A stretch of 25,507 nt of DNA from Tardiphaga sp. (lineage in GTDB: Bacteria; Pseudomonadota; Alphaproteobacteria; Rhizobiales; Xanthobacteraceae): the NCBI GenBank assembly GCA_014377915.1, contig JACMOT010000326.1:1-25507 (forward strand), written 5' to 3'. The translations under genes and the position numbers were made by a program. Under the pieces are notes generated by a model. That model worked only from the letters and a program-made list of their open reading frames with translations, was not told the DNA's origin and ran no database searches. Shown here piece by piece: positions 1 through 7,225 of this stretch; the stretch's first letter is position 1; every line of letters starts with the position of its first letter.

Positions 1-846
1 AAGACGGTCCGGATCGGCGCCAATTGGGGCTCGCTCGATCAGGAACTTCTCACCAAGCTGATGGACGAGAACGCGCTGCTGGCTTCGCCGCGCGATGTCC
101 GCGCCGTGACCCGCGAGGCGATGGTGCAGTCGGCCTTGCTATCGGCCGCCCGTGCCGAAGAGATCGGCCTGCCGAAGAACCGCATGATCCTGTCCGCCAA
201 GGTGTCGGCGGTGCAGGGCCTGATCGCGGTGTACCAGGCGCTCGCGGAGGGCTCCGACTACGCCATCCATCTCCGCCTCACCGAAGCCGGCATGGGCTCC
301 AAGGGCATCGTGGCGTCCTCGGCGGCGCTCGGCATCCTGCTGCAGCAGGGCATCGGCGACACGATCCGCATTTCGCTGACCCCCGAGCCCGGCGGCGACC
401 GCACCACCGAGGTCCAGGTCGCGCAGGAATTGCTGCAGACCATGGGTTTCCGCACCTTCGTGCCGCTGGTCGCGGCATGTCCGGGCTGCGGCCGCACCAC
501 CTCGACCACGTTCCAGGAACTGGCGCGCTCGATCCAGGATTTCATCCGCGTCGAGATGCCTGGCTGGAAGACCACCTATCCCGGCGTGGAAGCGCTGAAC
601 GTCGCCATCATGGGCTGTATCGTCAACGGCCCCGGCGAATCCAAGCACGCCGATATCGGCATCTCGCTGCCCGGCACCGGCGAAACCCCGGCGGCGCCGG
701 TATTCGTCGACGGCAAGAAATTCCGCACCCTGCGCGGCCCCAACATCGCCGGCGACTTCAAGGCGATGGTGATTGACTATATCGACCACCGCTACGGGTC
801 CGGCGCGGCGCTGCCGGCGCAGGTCGGCGCCGACGCGGCGGAGTAA
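1..846 (+). CDS. ispG: IspG, 4-hydroxy-3-methylbut-2-enyl diphosphate synthase (3' part; 5' end outside window)
   Basis: This enzyme of the non-mevalonate (MEP) isoprenoid pathway reductively converts 2-C-methyl-erythritol 2,4-cyclodiphosphate to HMBPP using a [4Fe-4S] cluster. The reading frame is open from base 1 and ends at TAA 844-846, giving about 281 C-terminal residues. The three cluster cysteines are visible: a CPGCG motif (Cys codons at 478 and 487) and the Cys of [10 protein letters not shown] (codon at 616), which also carries the conserved Glu. The TIM-barrel segment ([26 protein letters not shown]) matches the family closely. A stem-loop follows the stop. The next gene on this strand is far away, so ispG probably ends its own transcript. 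Only the missing N-terminus limits the call. Confidence 0.97.
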   Translation, partial: KTVRIGANWGSLDQELLTKLMDENALLASPRDVRAVTREAMVQSALLSAARAEEIGLPKNRMILSAKVSAVQGLIAVYQALAEGSDYAIHLRLTEAGMGSKGIVASSAALGILLQQGIGDTIRISLTPEPGGDRTTEVQVAQELLQTMGFRTFVPLVAACPGCGRTTSTTFQELARSIQDFIRVEMPGWKTTYPGVEALNVAIMGCIVNGPGESKHADIGISLPGTGETPAAPVFVDGKKFRTLRGPNIAGDFKAMVIDYIDHRYGSGAALPAQVGADAAE

Positions 847-856
847 TCGTTCGGCG

Positions 857-890
857 CGCCGGCAGGGCTAATCCTCTGCCGGCGATGGCT
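857..890 (+). terminator. Stem-loop after ispG, probable terminator
   Basis: The arms CGCCGGCAG (857-865) and CTGCCGGCG (876-884) are perfectly complementary, forming a 9-bp GC-rich stem with a 10-base loop, 11 bp after the ispG stop. The run that follows (ATGGCTTTC) is only weakly T-rich, so efficiency is uncertain. The same bases hold the 3' end of the broken toxin gene on the other strand, so it may work in both directions. Confidence 0.5.
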
Positions 891-1161
891 TTCTGCCCGT
901 GTGATAAACGTTCACAATAAGTACTTCATCATCCGATCGGTTGATCGTGCACAAGATGACGTAAGGGTAGTTTACGACGGCCAGGCGGCGGATTTCTGAA
1001 ACGTCGGATTTTATGCCGGCCGACGGATAGTCCTGTAAAAATCTTGCTCGCCGAAGAAGCCGCTGTGCGACGGATCGGGCTGATGCCGGGCTGTGTTGCA
1101 GTAGGCGAGCGAAGATTTCCTCAAGCTAGCGGGTCGCGATTTCCGATCAGCGCAACTTCAT
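868..1161 (-). pseudogene. Broken ParE/RelE-type toxin gene with two in-frame stop codons
   Basis: The minus strand starts with an ATG at 1161 that overlaps the antitoxin stop codon (ATGA), a layout typical of antitoxin-toxin pairs. The frame then reads M-K-L-R-stop-S-E-I-A-T-R-stop-L-E-E-I-F-A and stays open to TAG at 868-870, 97 codons in all. The stops are TGA at 1149-1147, where ParE-like toxins usually carry Trp, and TAG at 1128-1126, where Gln would be one base away. Downstream, the sequence is well preserved: SARSVAQRLLRRARFL, the S-E-I-R-R-L-A-V-V-N-Y-P-Y-V-I-L core strand, and the C-terminal VYHTGRKP, all characteristic of the ParE/RelE plasmid stabilisation fold. I see no frameshift. 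The two nonsense codons appear to be the only disabling lesions, so inactivation looks recent. Internal reinitiation seems unlikely but cannot be excluded. Confidence 0.85.
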
Positions 1162-1388
1162 GGAAAATAGCGGTTGAACAACGCTATGACTTCCTCGTCG
1201 CTGACAATCCGGCCAGCCTGGATATCGGCTAGTCCGAGATTGACCGCCTCACGCTCTTCATCGGCGAGCCGATAGACCGCGCCATGCCGGGATTCGATCT
1301 TGATAATCGAACGGACCAGCTCTTGCTGGGCATGTTCCGACCATGTCGAAACCTGTTCCAGCAGTTCTGCCAGTGCTTGTTTTGTCAT
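1158..1388 (-). CDS. Small antitoxin of a type II toxin-antitoxin pair (ParD/RelB-like)
   Basis: The 76-residue acidic protein begins MTKQALAELLEQVSTW and ends in a segment (LADIQAGRIVSDEEVIALFNRYF) typical of small antitoxins whose C-terminus wraps the partner toxin. GATGAG immediately precedes the chosen ATG at 1388. An in-frame ATG at 1424 would add 12 residues and is an alternative. Its stop overlaps the start of the broken ParE-like toxin gene (ATGA), so the two formed a translationally coupled operon. Such antitoxins normally bind DNA to repress their own operon as well as neutralising the toxin. Here the antitoxin reads intact while the toxin does not. The family call comes from general sequence character and position; the exact antitoxin class is uncertain. 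Confidence 0.75.
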   Translation of the reverse strand: MTKQALAELLEQVSTWSEHAQQELVRSIIKIESRHGAVYRLADEEREAVNLGLADIQAGRIVSDEEVIALFNRYFP

Positions 1389-1431
1389 CTCATCATCGTA
1401 GCAGATTGTCAGCTCCGGCGCATCCATGGGC

Positions 1432-2274
1432 CTATGCCAGCGCGGCCTCGATCGCGGCCAGCGTCGCCGGATCGGCGCGGCCATCGACTTCGAGCCCGTG
1501 CGACGCCTGAAACGCCTTCAGCGCCGCGACCGTCAGCGGCCCGAACGAGCCGTCGGCGACCAAGGTTGGTTCGGCGCCCAAGATGTTGAGCGAGTGCTGG
1601 ATCCATGTGGTGCCGTGCACGACCGGCGAGCTGGCGCCGAGCACCCGCTTCCATTTTCCCAGCCAGGTGGTGCGTTCGGAAAGGCCGGTGAGACCGCCAT
1701 TGAGATGGTAGGTCACGCCGCTGACGTCGTCCTGTCTGGCAAACGGCAGACAGCCGCACAGGATGAAATCCGCCACGCCGCTTTCAAGCGCTTCGGTACT
1801 CGAATTCACCAGGTCCGGATTAGCGATCAGGTTTAGACCCAGTTTGGCGCCCAGATCCCGATAGCCATTGCGGCCGGTGACCTGACTGAGCCCGCGGCCG
1901 ATGAAGGTCGATCCGTCATGGGTCCCTGGCCGGTTCCCCATGCGGTGGCCATAGACATTATCGATCAGCTTGATGGGAAATTCCGGATCGCCGGCGAAGG
2001 ACTGCACCTGTCGATAGCAATCGGCGGGGTCGCGGAAACGGCGGGGCCAGACCTGGCAGGCGCGCGCGGCGGTGTAATGGATATTCTCCGTCATCTCCAG
2101 CCCGGCGCCGCATTCATGACTGAACTGCGCCATCGCGTGCGCGATCACGAGGTCCGAATCCAGCCCGTATTTGTTGAACACCGTGGCCGATGCGCTGGCG
2201 ATTCCTCGCAGCAGGCCGGGGATTTTCGCATCCCCGTGGGGCCACATTTCCTGCATGATTTCGAATGTCAGCAT
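1432..2274 (-). CDS. GH19 endolysin/chitinase-like hydrolase with C-terminal peptidoglycan-binding domain
   Basis: The 280-residue protein is predicted to cleave peptidoglycan (or chitin) glycan strands. Residues about 40-205 match the glycoside hydrolase 19 fold as found in phage lysozymes: AHAMAQFSHECGAG with likely catalytic Glu54, a second acid in EMTENIHY (Glu63), and the signature GRGLSQVTGRNGY. Residues about 219-280 form a PG_binding_1 domain (IQHSLNILG...DGSFGPLTVAALKAFQASHGL...DG). The ATG at 2274 is preceded by GAGG at good spacing; a TTG 21 bases upstream is less likely. There is no signal peptide, as in holin-dependent phage endolysins. The antitoxin gene lies 43 bp downstream on the same strand. 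Without neighbouring phage structural genes, it is either a domesticated lysin or a relic of an accessory insertion. Confidence 0.88.
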   Translation of the reverse strand: MLTFEIMQEMWPHGDAKIPGLLRGIASASATVFNKYGLDSDLVIAHAMAQFSHECGAGLEMTENIHYTAARACQVWPRRFRDPADCYRQVQSFAGDPEFPIKLIDNVYGHRMGNRPGTHDGSTFIGRGLSQVTGRNGYRDLGAKLGLNLIANPDLVNSSTEALESGVADFILCGCLPFARQDDVSGVTYHLNGGLTGLSERTTWLGKWKRVLGASSPVVHGTTWIQHSLNILGAEPTLVADGSFGPLTVAALKAFQASHGLEVDGRADPATLAAIEAALA

Positions 2275-2361
2275 CGGGACCTCAACACCTGTCAAAAGTG
2301 CCGAGTATTCCCGTTATGGTTGTGTCGTCAACGAATATTCATCAGGGTTGTTTTTAGCGCA

Positions 2362-3969
2362 CTACAGCGGCAGCGCCCGATATTCGCGGTTGGCGATGCT
2401 GGCCTCTTCCAGATCCAGGTCGCGCTCGATCCGGCGGCGGCTTTCGTCGGTGATCTTGCCGTCGCGCAACTGGCTGTGAATGAATTTTCGCTCGGCGGCG
2501 ATCAACTCGCGTACCAGCTCGGTGCCCAGTGCCGAGGCTCCCTCATCGTCCGGCCTCAGCCCTTCCGGCAGTTGCCCGGAGCGGGTCTCGTGTCGCGCCC
2601 GCAGCAGTTTCAGCACTTCATCGGAAAGTTCGCGGTCGTCGGTCATGGCGTCGAGCGAGCGCAGCGCCGCGTCCAGCGCTTCGCGGCGCGCCTCGATTTC
2701 CGCCTCGTGCTCGGCGACGTGCTCGTCGCGTCCCTGCTTGCCCATGCCGAGCCATCGCACCACCAGCGGCAGGCCGAGGCCGAAGCCGACCAGGGTGACC
2801 AGGATGACATTGAAACTGACGAACAGGATCAGGTCGCGCGCCGGAAAGCCTTCGCCGGAGGGCAGCGTGAATGGCAGCGCCAATGCCGCGGCCAGCGACA
2901 CCGCGCCGCGCACACCGGTGAAGGCCACCAAGAAGGTCCAGCGCCAGTTCGGCGCCGGGTCGCGTTTTTTCAGCGATTGGTTGAACAGACGCGGCAGATA
3001 GATCGCGGGATACACCCAGGCGAAGCGCGCGACGACGATCACGGCAATCACCAGCGCGGAGGCCAGTACGATGTCGTTCAGCGGGAACGCCTTGGACTTC
3101 TCGATCAGCAGCCGCATCTGGAAGCCGGTCAGCAGGAACAGCAGGCCCTCGATCAGATAGATGACGAGGTCCCAGAAGAAGATGCCCTGCAGCCGCGTCG
3201 CCGCCGAGATCAGCAGCGGCCCGTTCCAGCTGATGTAGAGCCCGCAGGCCACGGTGGCGATGACGCCGGGGCCACCGAAATGCTCGGGGATCAGATAGGC
3301 GATGTAGGGCGTCAGCAGCGACAGCGTGATCTCAACCCGCGGATCACGGGCGCGGTGCCGCAGCCGCAGGCTGAGCCAGCCGATCAGCAGACCGAACGCC
3401 AGCTCGCAGATCAGGATGGCGGCGAAGGTGCCGGCGGCGGTGGGCAGCGACAGCGATCCGGTCGAGATCGCCACGACGGCGAAGCGGTACAGGATCAGCG
3501 TGGTGGCGTCGTTGGCGAGGCCCTCGCCTTCGAGCACCACCAGCATGCGGCGCGGCAGTCCGAGTTTCCGTGCTACCGCCAGTGGCGCCACCACGTCGGG
3601 CGGCGCGACGATGGCACCGAGCAGGAAGCCGACGCCCCAGGGCAGGCCGATCAGGAGATGCGTCGCGGTGGCGACGGCGCAGGCGGTGAAGATCACGCAG
3701 CCGATCGCCAGCAGCGAGATCAGCCGCAGGCTGGCGCGAAACTCACGCCAGCTCATCGCCACCGAGGCGGAATAGATCAGCGGCGGCAGCACGCCGAGCA
3801 GCACCGCGTCCGGTGGCAGTTCGATCGGCGGCATGCCCGGCACATAGGCCAGCGCGATGCCGGTCAGCAAGGCGAGGATCGCCTGGGCGATATTCAGCCG
3901 TCGCGCCAGATAGGTAGTGGCGGCGAGCGCTGCGATCAGCACGAGAAAGATCGGGAATAGGGCTTCCAC
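2362..3969 (-). CDS. CPA1-family Na+/H+ antiporter
   Basis: This 535-residue inner-membrane protein is predicted to exchange Na+ (or K+) for H+ and contribute to pH and salt homeostasis. It has about twelve hydrophobic helices in residues 1-410. The CPA1 ion-site motifs are recognisable: APPDVVAPLAVARKL (Asp125) and EGLANDATTLILYRF (Asn153-Asp154), matching the conserved Asp and Asn-Asp pair of NhaP/NHE-type exchangers. After the last helix, a charged cytoplasmic tail of about 110 residues (EHEAEIEARREALDAALRSLD...) looks helical and could be regulatory. The start is GTG at 3969. The gene reads away from the DUF1345/ispA pair and is separated from it by a palindromic element, so it probably has its own promoter. 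Ion specificity cannot be read from sequence. Confidence 0.93.
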   Translation of the reverse strand: MEALFPIFLVLIAALAATTYLARRLNIAQAILALLTGIALAYVPGMPPIELPPDAVLLGVLPPLIYSASVAMSWREFRASLRLISLLAIGCVIFTACAVATATHLLIGLPWGVGFLLGAIVAPPDVVAPLAVARKLGLPRRMLVVLEGEGLANDATTLILYRFAVVAISTGSLSLPTAAGTFAAILICELAFGLLIGWLSLRLRHRARDPRVEITLSLLTPYIAYLIPEHFGGPGVIATVACGLYISWNGPLLISAATRLQGIFFWDLVIYLIEGLLFLLTGFQMRLLIEKSKAFPLNDIVLASALVIAVIVVARFAWVYPAIYLPRLFNQSLKKRDPAPNWRWTFLVAFTGVRGAVSLAAALALPFTLPSGEGFPARDLILFVSFNVILVTLVGFGLGLPLVVRWLGMGKQGRDEHVAEHEAEIEARREALDAALRSLDAMTDDRELSDEVLKLLRARHETRSGQLPEGLRPDDEGASALGTELVRELIAAERKFIHSQLRDGKITDESRRRIERDLDLEEASIANREYRALPL

Positions 3970-4032
3970 GCGTCGGATATCCTGTGGGCGCCCAATTTGC
4001 CCGTCACGCCGACGAGGTCAATACGGAGGGCA

Positions 4033-4073
4033 CTTCCCCGCTCCCGGCTTCGCCGCGCTGGGGGAGAGGGGGA
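4033..4073. repeat. Short GC-rich palindromic element downstream of the DUF1345 gene
   Basis: An imperfect palindrome has C-rich (TTCCCCGCTCCC) and G-rich (GGGGGAGAGGGGGAA) arms around a GGCTTCGCCGCG centre. It begins five bases beyond the DUF1345 stop codon. It resembles the short intergenic repeats of the 'CCCTCTCCCC...GGGGAGAGGG' type found in many proteobacteria. A role in transcript 3'-end formation is plausible. The run next to the G-rich arm is AAAAATT, so a U-tract would arise only on the side facing the DUF1345 gene. Confidence 0.55.
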
Positions 4074-4078
4074 AAAAT

Positions 4079-4768
4079 TCAGATCGCGCTGGCTGCGATA
4101 TTCACCATCAGCGCCACCAAAGCGGTGTTGAACAGGAACGAGACGATGCCATGCGCGGTGGCGATGCGGCGGATGGTCTTGTCGGTGATGCCGACATCGG
4201 AGACCTGCGCGGTCATGCCGATGATGAAGGAGAAGTACACGAAGTCCCAGTAGTCCGGCTGCTCCGGCGTGTCGCCGGCCGGAAAGGCAAGGCCGCCCGG
4301 CTTGTCGCCGCGGTAGAATTCATGGGCGTAATGCAGCGCGAAGGTGGTGTGCACGGCGGCCCATGACAGCGTGATGGTGGCCACCGCCAGCGCCAGTTCC
4401 GGCGGGGTGTGCTTGCCGGCACCGAGTTCGAACACGATAGCCGCGATGCTCGCGAAGGCGCCAAGGGCGGCGACCAGCAGGATGATGATGCTGCCATCGT
4501 CCTGCAGGATGGCGTTGCGGCGGATGTGGGCGAGGCCGCAGCGCGCCATCATCGTATAGACCAGCAGCAGGTAGACCGTAATGAAGGCGTCCCAGCCGAG
4601 CAGCAGCCGGGTCACCAGCCGCAGCGAATCCGGCAGCAGCAGGAACGCCACGACGCCGAGGCCGATGGCGAGAAAGGTGCGCGGCCGGGCATAGACGATG
4701 CGCACCGGTGCCGGCAGCTTCTCGAACCGGGCAATGAGTTCGGCGAGCTCCTTGCCGGCGGTCGGCAC
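4079..4768 (-). CDS. DUF1345 family membrane protein
   Basis: The 229-residue protein has about five to six hydrophobic segments and the family's recognisable middle and C-terminal part (HTTFALHYAHEFYRG, PDYWDFVYFSFIIGMTAQVSDVGITDKTIRRIATAHGIVSF). DUF1345 proteins are predicted inner-membrane proteins with no established biochemical function. The FSFIIGMTAQVSDVG stretch resembles the pore region of ion channels, but that is only a resemblance. The start is GTG at 4768, two bases after the ispA stop, so translation is probably coupled to ispA on one transcript. The C-terminus is followed by the 4033-4073 palindrome. Confidence 0.88.
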   Translation of the reverse strand: MPTAGKELAELIARFEKLPAPVRIVYARPRTFLAIGLGVVAFLLLPDSLRLVTRLLLGWDAFITVYLLLVYTMMARCGLAHIRRNAILQDDGSIIILLVAALGAFASIAAIVFELGAGKHTPPELALAVATITLSWAAVHTTFALHYAHEFYRGDKPGGLAFPAGDTPEQPDYWDFVYFSFIIGMTAQVSDVGITDKTIRRIATAHGIVSFLFNTALVALMVNIAASAI

Positions 4769-4770
4769 GG

Positions 4771-5694
4771 TCAGTTCTTGCGTTCGGCGACGAAGCGCGC
4801 CGCGGCGCGCAACACGTCGCCCTTGGCGCCGAAGATCGACAGCGCGGCGTCGGCGGTGCCGATCAGGTCGCTGACGCGCTGCTTGGCGCCGGCGAGACCC
4901 AGCTGGGTGACAAAGGTGGTCTTGCCGAGCGCGGCATCGGCGCCGGCCGGCTTGCCCAATGATGCGGCATCGCCTTCGACGTCGAGCAGATCGTCGGCGA
5001 TCTGGAACGCCTCGCCGAGCGCGCGGCCGTAATCGTCGAGCGCTCTGTACTGGTCGGGGGAGGCCTGGCCGAGCAGCGCGCCGGCGATGCAGCCGAAGCG
5101 CAGCAGGGCGCCGGTCTTCATCTGTTGCAGGCGGGCCACATCGACCGGCTCGCGGTCGCCAAACCGGCCTTCACCAGCGAGGTCGAGCATCTGGCCGCCG
5201 ACCATGCCGCCGATGCCGGAGGCGCGGGCCAGCGCGCGGGTCAGCAACAGCCGGACATTGGGATCCTGATGGATCTCGTCGCGCGTAATGATGTCGAAGG
5301 CCAGAGTGAGCAACGCGTCACCGGCGAGGATCGCGGTGGCGTCGTCGGTGGCCTTGTGCAGGGTGGGGCGGCCGCGGCGCAGGTCGCTGTCGTCCATCGC
5401 CGGCAGGTCGTCATGGATCAGGGAATAACAGTGGATGCATTCCAGCGCCGCCCCCGCCAGCAGCGCCGCGTCGCGCGACACGCCGAATACCGCCGCGCTC
5501 TCGACCACCAGGAACGGCCGCAGCCGCTTGCCGCCGCCGAGGCTGGAATAGCGCATCGCCTCCATCAGCCGCTTCGGGCGTGCAATTTCGTCGGCCAGCA
5601 GGCCGTCGCCGAGCAGGTGGCCAAGCACGGCCTCGGTGTCGTCGGCGGTCTGGTCGAGGCGGGCAGCGAAATCGGTAGCGGCACGGGGCGTCAT
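4771..5694 (-). CDS. ispA: IspA, farnesyl diphosphate synthase (polyprenyl synthetase family)
   Basis: The 307-residue soluble prenyltransferase condenses IPP with DMAPP and then GPP to give farnesyl diphosphate for undecaprenyl phosphate, quinones and hopanoids. The first Asp-rich motif is HDDLPAMDDSDLRRG (Asp95, Asp96, Asp101 region). It has the four-residue spacing and the Tyr at -5 (Tyr90) typical of bacterial type II FPP synthases, which favours C15 over C20 product. The second motif is FQIADDLLDVEGD (Asp234, Asp235, Asp238). The GGGKRLRP motif (residues 53-60) binds IPP. ATG at 5694 matches the usual length. It is cotranscribed with the DUF1345 gene and divergent from mtgA. A geranylgeranyl synthase is the alternative, but less likely given the motif spacing. 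Confidence 0.92.
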   Translation of the reverse strand: MTPRAATDFAARLDQTADDTEAVLGHLLGDGLLADEIARPKRLMEAMRYSSLGGGKRLRPFLVVESAAVFGVSRDAALLAGAALECIHCYSLIHDDLPAMDDSDLRRGRPTLHKATDDATAILAGDALLTLAFDIITRDEIHQDPNVRLLLTRALARASGIGGMVGGQMLDLAGEGRFGDREPVDVARLQQMKTGALLRFGCIAGALLGQASPDQYRALDDYGRALGEAFQIADDLLDVEGDAASLGKPAGADAALGKTTFVTQLGLAGAKQRVSDLIGTADAALSIFGAKGDVLRAAARFVAERKN

Positions 5695-5800
5695 TCAGAA
5701 TAGCTCCAGATCAATTCGGCCGGACAATCCTCCATGGCAAAGGCCACGTCAATTCCGGGGGATGGATCGCGCGATCATCCGTGCGGCAACCTTAACCGCC

Positions 5801-5829
5801 TTGAAAACGGCCGGGAAACCCTTCTTTAT
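5801..5829 (+). promoter_or_regulatory. Candidate sigma-70-type promoter for mtgA
   Basis: TTGAAA (5801-5806) is followed by a 17-base spacer and CTTTAT (5824-5829), about 30 bases before the mtgA start codon. The -35 box matches five of six consensus bases; the -10 match is weak (three of six). It lies in the 164-bp divergent gap between ispA and mtgA. This is a pattern-based guess. Confidence 0.35.
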
Positions 5830-5858
5830 CAGCGGCATAGCTCTAACGGGAATTCGCC

Positions 5859-6521
5859 TTGCGCCTCGCCCGCCGCCTGCTGCTGATCATCGTGCTGGTT
5901 CTGCTGCTGCCCTATGGGCTGGCGCCGCTATACAGCGTCGGCCACCCGGTGTCGTCGCTGATGGCCTGGCGCTGGCTCACCGGCCGGCCGGTGGAGCGGC
6001 AATGGCTCGATCTGGCGGCGATGGCACCGACGTTGCCAAGCAGCGTGGTCGGCGCCGAGGACGCGAAATTCTGCGGCCATAATGGCATCGACTGGAATTC
6101 GCTGCAGAATGCCATCGAGGATGCCCAGGACGGCGAAGTGACCGGCGGCGGCTCCACCATCACCCAGCAGGTCGCGAAAAACCTGTTCCTGTGGCCGGGC
6201 CGCAGCGTGGTCCGCAAGGGCCTCGAGATCCCGCTGGCGCTGTGGATCGACCTGGTGCTGGGCAAGGCGCGGGTGCTGGAAATCTACCTCAACATCGCCG
6301 AGATGGGCCCGTCCGGCCAGTTCGGCGCCGAATCCGCCGCCCGCTACGCCTTCGGCCGCTCGGCCGCGAACCTGTCACCCCGCGACGCGGCGCTGCTGGC
6401 GTCGGTGTTGCCCAACCCGGTCACCCGCAGCGCCCGCAATCCCGGCCCCGGAGTGCGGCGACTGGCGGCCACCTACATGGCGCGGGCGCAGGCGGCGGAG
6501 CTGCAGCGCTGCTGGGGCTAG
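5859..6521 (+). CDS. mtgA: MtgA, monofunctional peptidoglycan glycosyltransferase
   Basis: This inner-membrane enzyme polymerises lipid II into glycan strands without a transpeptidase domain. The protein has 220 residues: one N-terminal membrane anchor (about 6-24), then a GT51 domain. GT51 motifs are present in order: [14 protein letters not shown] with the catalytic Glu67, [29 protein letters not shown], and [15 protein letters not shown]. The start is TTG at 5859. An in-frame TAA at 5844-5846 rules out an upstream start, and a CGGGA stretch lies before it. It is divergent from ispA, which feeds the undecaprenyl carrier pathway that supplies lipid II. A palindromic element begins three bases after its stop. 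Confidence 0.94.
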   Translation: MRLARRLLLIIVLVLLLPYGLAPLYSVGHPVSSLMAWRWLTGRPVERQWLDLAAMAPTLPSSVVGAEDAKFCGHNGIDWNSLQNAIEDAQDGEVTGGGSTITQQVAKNLFLWPGRSVVRKGLEIPLALWIDLVLGKARVLEIYLNIAEMGPSGQFGAESAARYAFGRSAANLSPRDAALLASVLPNPVTRSARNPGPGVRRLAATYMARAQAAELQRCWG

Positions 6522-6524
6522 TGG

Positions 6525-6667
6525 TGTCATTCCGGGGCGCGGGCGGCGCCAGCCGAGCGCGAACCCCAGCCACTGCAATTGAAGTGGCGGGCAATCCCGA
6601 AATGTTAAAAACACTTCGAGGTTCCGGGTTCGCTCGCAGCTGGCGCTGCCCCCGCCCCGGAACGACA
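6525..6667. repeat. Palindromic intergenic repeat, family 1, copy 1
   Basis: The left arm (6525-6566, starting TGTCATTCCGGGGCG and ending GCGAACCC) and the right arm (6626-6667, starting GGGTTCGCTCGCAGC and ending CCGGAACGACA) are inverted repeats of about 42 bp with roughly seven mismatches. The centre is about 60 bp. A second copy lies at 21172-21290. The element begins three bases after the mtgA stop, and no ORF of its own is apparent. It resembles the REP-like dimers common in Bradyrhizobium and Rhodopseudomonas genomes. Confidence 0.85.
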
Positions 6668-6696
6668 ATGTGGTGCATTTTCCCCATCCGCCGCCC

Positions 6697-6725
6697 TAGC
6701 CATCCCGTCCTCATTCCGTTATAGA
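6697..6725 (+). promoter_or_regulatory. Candidate promoter for rpmF
   Basis: TAGCCA (6697-6702), a 17-base spacer and TATAGA (6720-6725) lie about 100 bases before the rpmF start. Each box matches four of six sigma-70 consensus bases. It is the best pair I see between the repeat element and rpmF, but it is only a pattern match. Confidence 0.3.
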
Positions 6726-6823
6726 CACCGCCTAATCGACGATTTTGCCCGCGTCCCTGGCGCCGGGCCGTCCGTTCGCGGATGCCGATCGAACCATTCT
6801 GACATCACTGCAAGGACCTTCCC

Positions 6824-7009
6824 ATGGCCGTTCCCAGAAGAAAAACATCGCCGTCGCGGCGTGGCATGCGTCGTTCGGCTGACGCGCTGAAGACCCCGAC
6901 CTATGCGGAAGACAAGGATTCCGGCGAATTGCGCCGCCCGCACCACCTCGACATGAAGACCGGCATGTACAAAGGCCGCCAGGTTCTGAAGATCAAGAAA
7001 GAATCCTGA
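6824..7009 (+). CDS. rpmF: Ribosomal protein L32
   Basis: This 61-residue basic protein of the large ribosomal subunit begins [22 protein letters not shown] and continues with [19 protein letters not shown], the standard alphaproteobacterial L32 form. This form lacks the zinc-binding cysteines found in some bacterial L32 proteins. The ATG at 6824 is preceded by AAGGA at normal spacing. It lies downstream of mtgA but is separated from it by about 300 bp containing a palindromic repeat and a candidate promoter, so it is probably transcribed separately. A strong hairpin lies about 85 bp after its stop. Confidence 0.97.
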   Translation: MAVPRRKTSPSRRGMRRSADALKTPTYAEDKDSGELRRPHHLDMKTGMYKGRQVLKIKKES

Positions 7010-7091
7010 TCGCTGAATGACGGGCCGCGCCGCGCAAGCAGCGCTGCCCTTCGTTCCAGGCACGGATCAGGCCGAGCAGGTCGAAGTGCCA

Positions 7092-7130
7092 TCGGGCGGA
7101 TACAGTATGACTGTACTTCCGCCCGAATTT
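7092..7130 (+). terminator. Strong stem-loop, possible rpmF terminator
   Basis: TCGGGCGGA (7092-7100) pairs with TCCGCCCGA (7118-7126), and TACAGT (7101-7106) pairs with ACTGTA (7110-7115) around an ATG loop, with a two-base bulge (7116-7117). The 15-bp hairpin is followed by ATTTC, a weak U-run. It could end the rpmF transcript or act as an operator-like palindrome before the membrane-protein gene at 7226. Confidence 0.45.
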
Positions 7131-7225
7131 CGCTCCAACTCTGGGGCTAAGCGCTGTGTCGAGGCGATGCGCATACGCGTGGCCTGATGGCGCATTGACT
7201 ATCCTGCTTGCAAAGAAGGCCTCCG

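Noticed and set aside
1918..3960. 680-residue open frame on the plus strand
   Set aside because: It lies opposite the GH19 and antiporter genes. Its translation is Gln/Arg/Asp/His-rich low-complexity, the usual product of reading GC-rich genes on the other strand.
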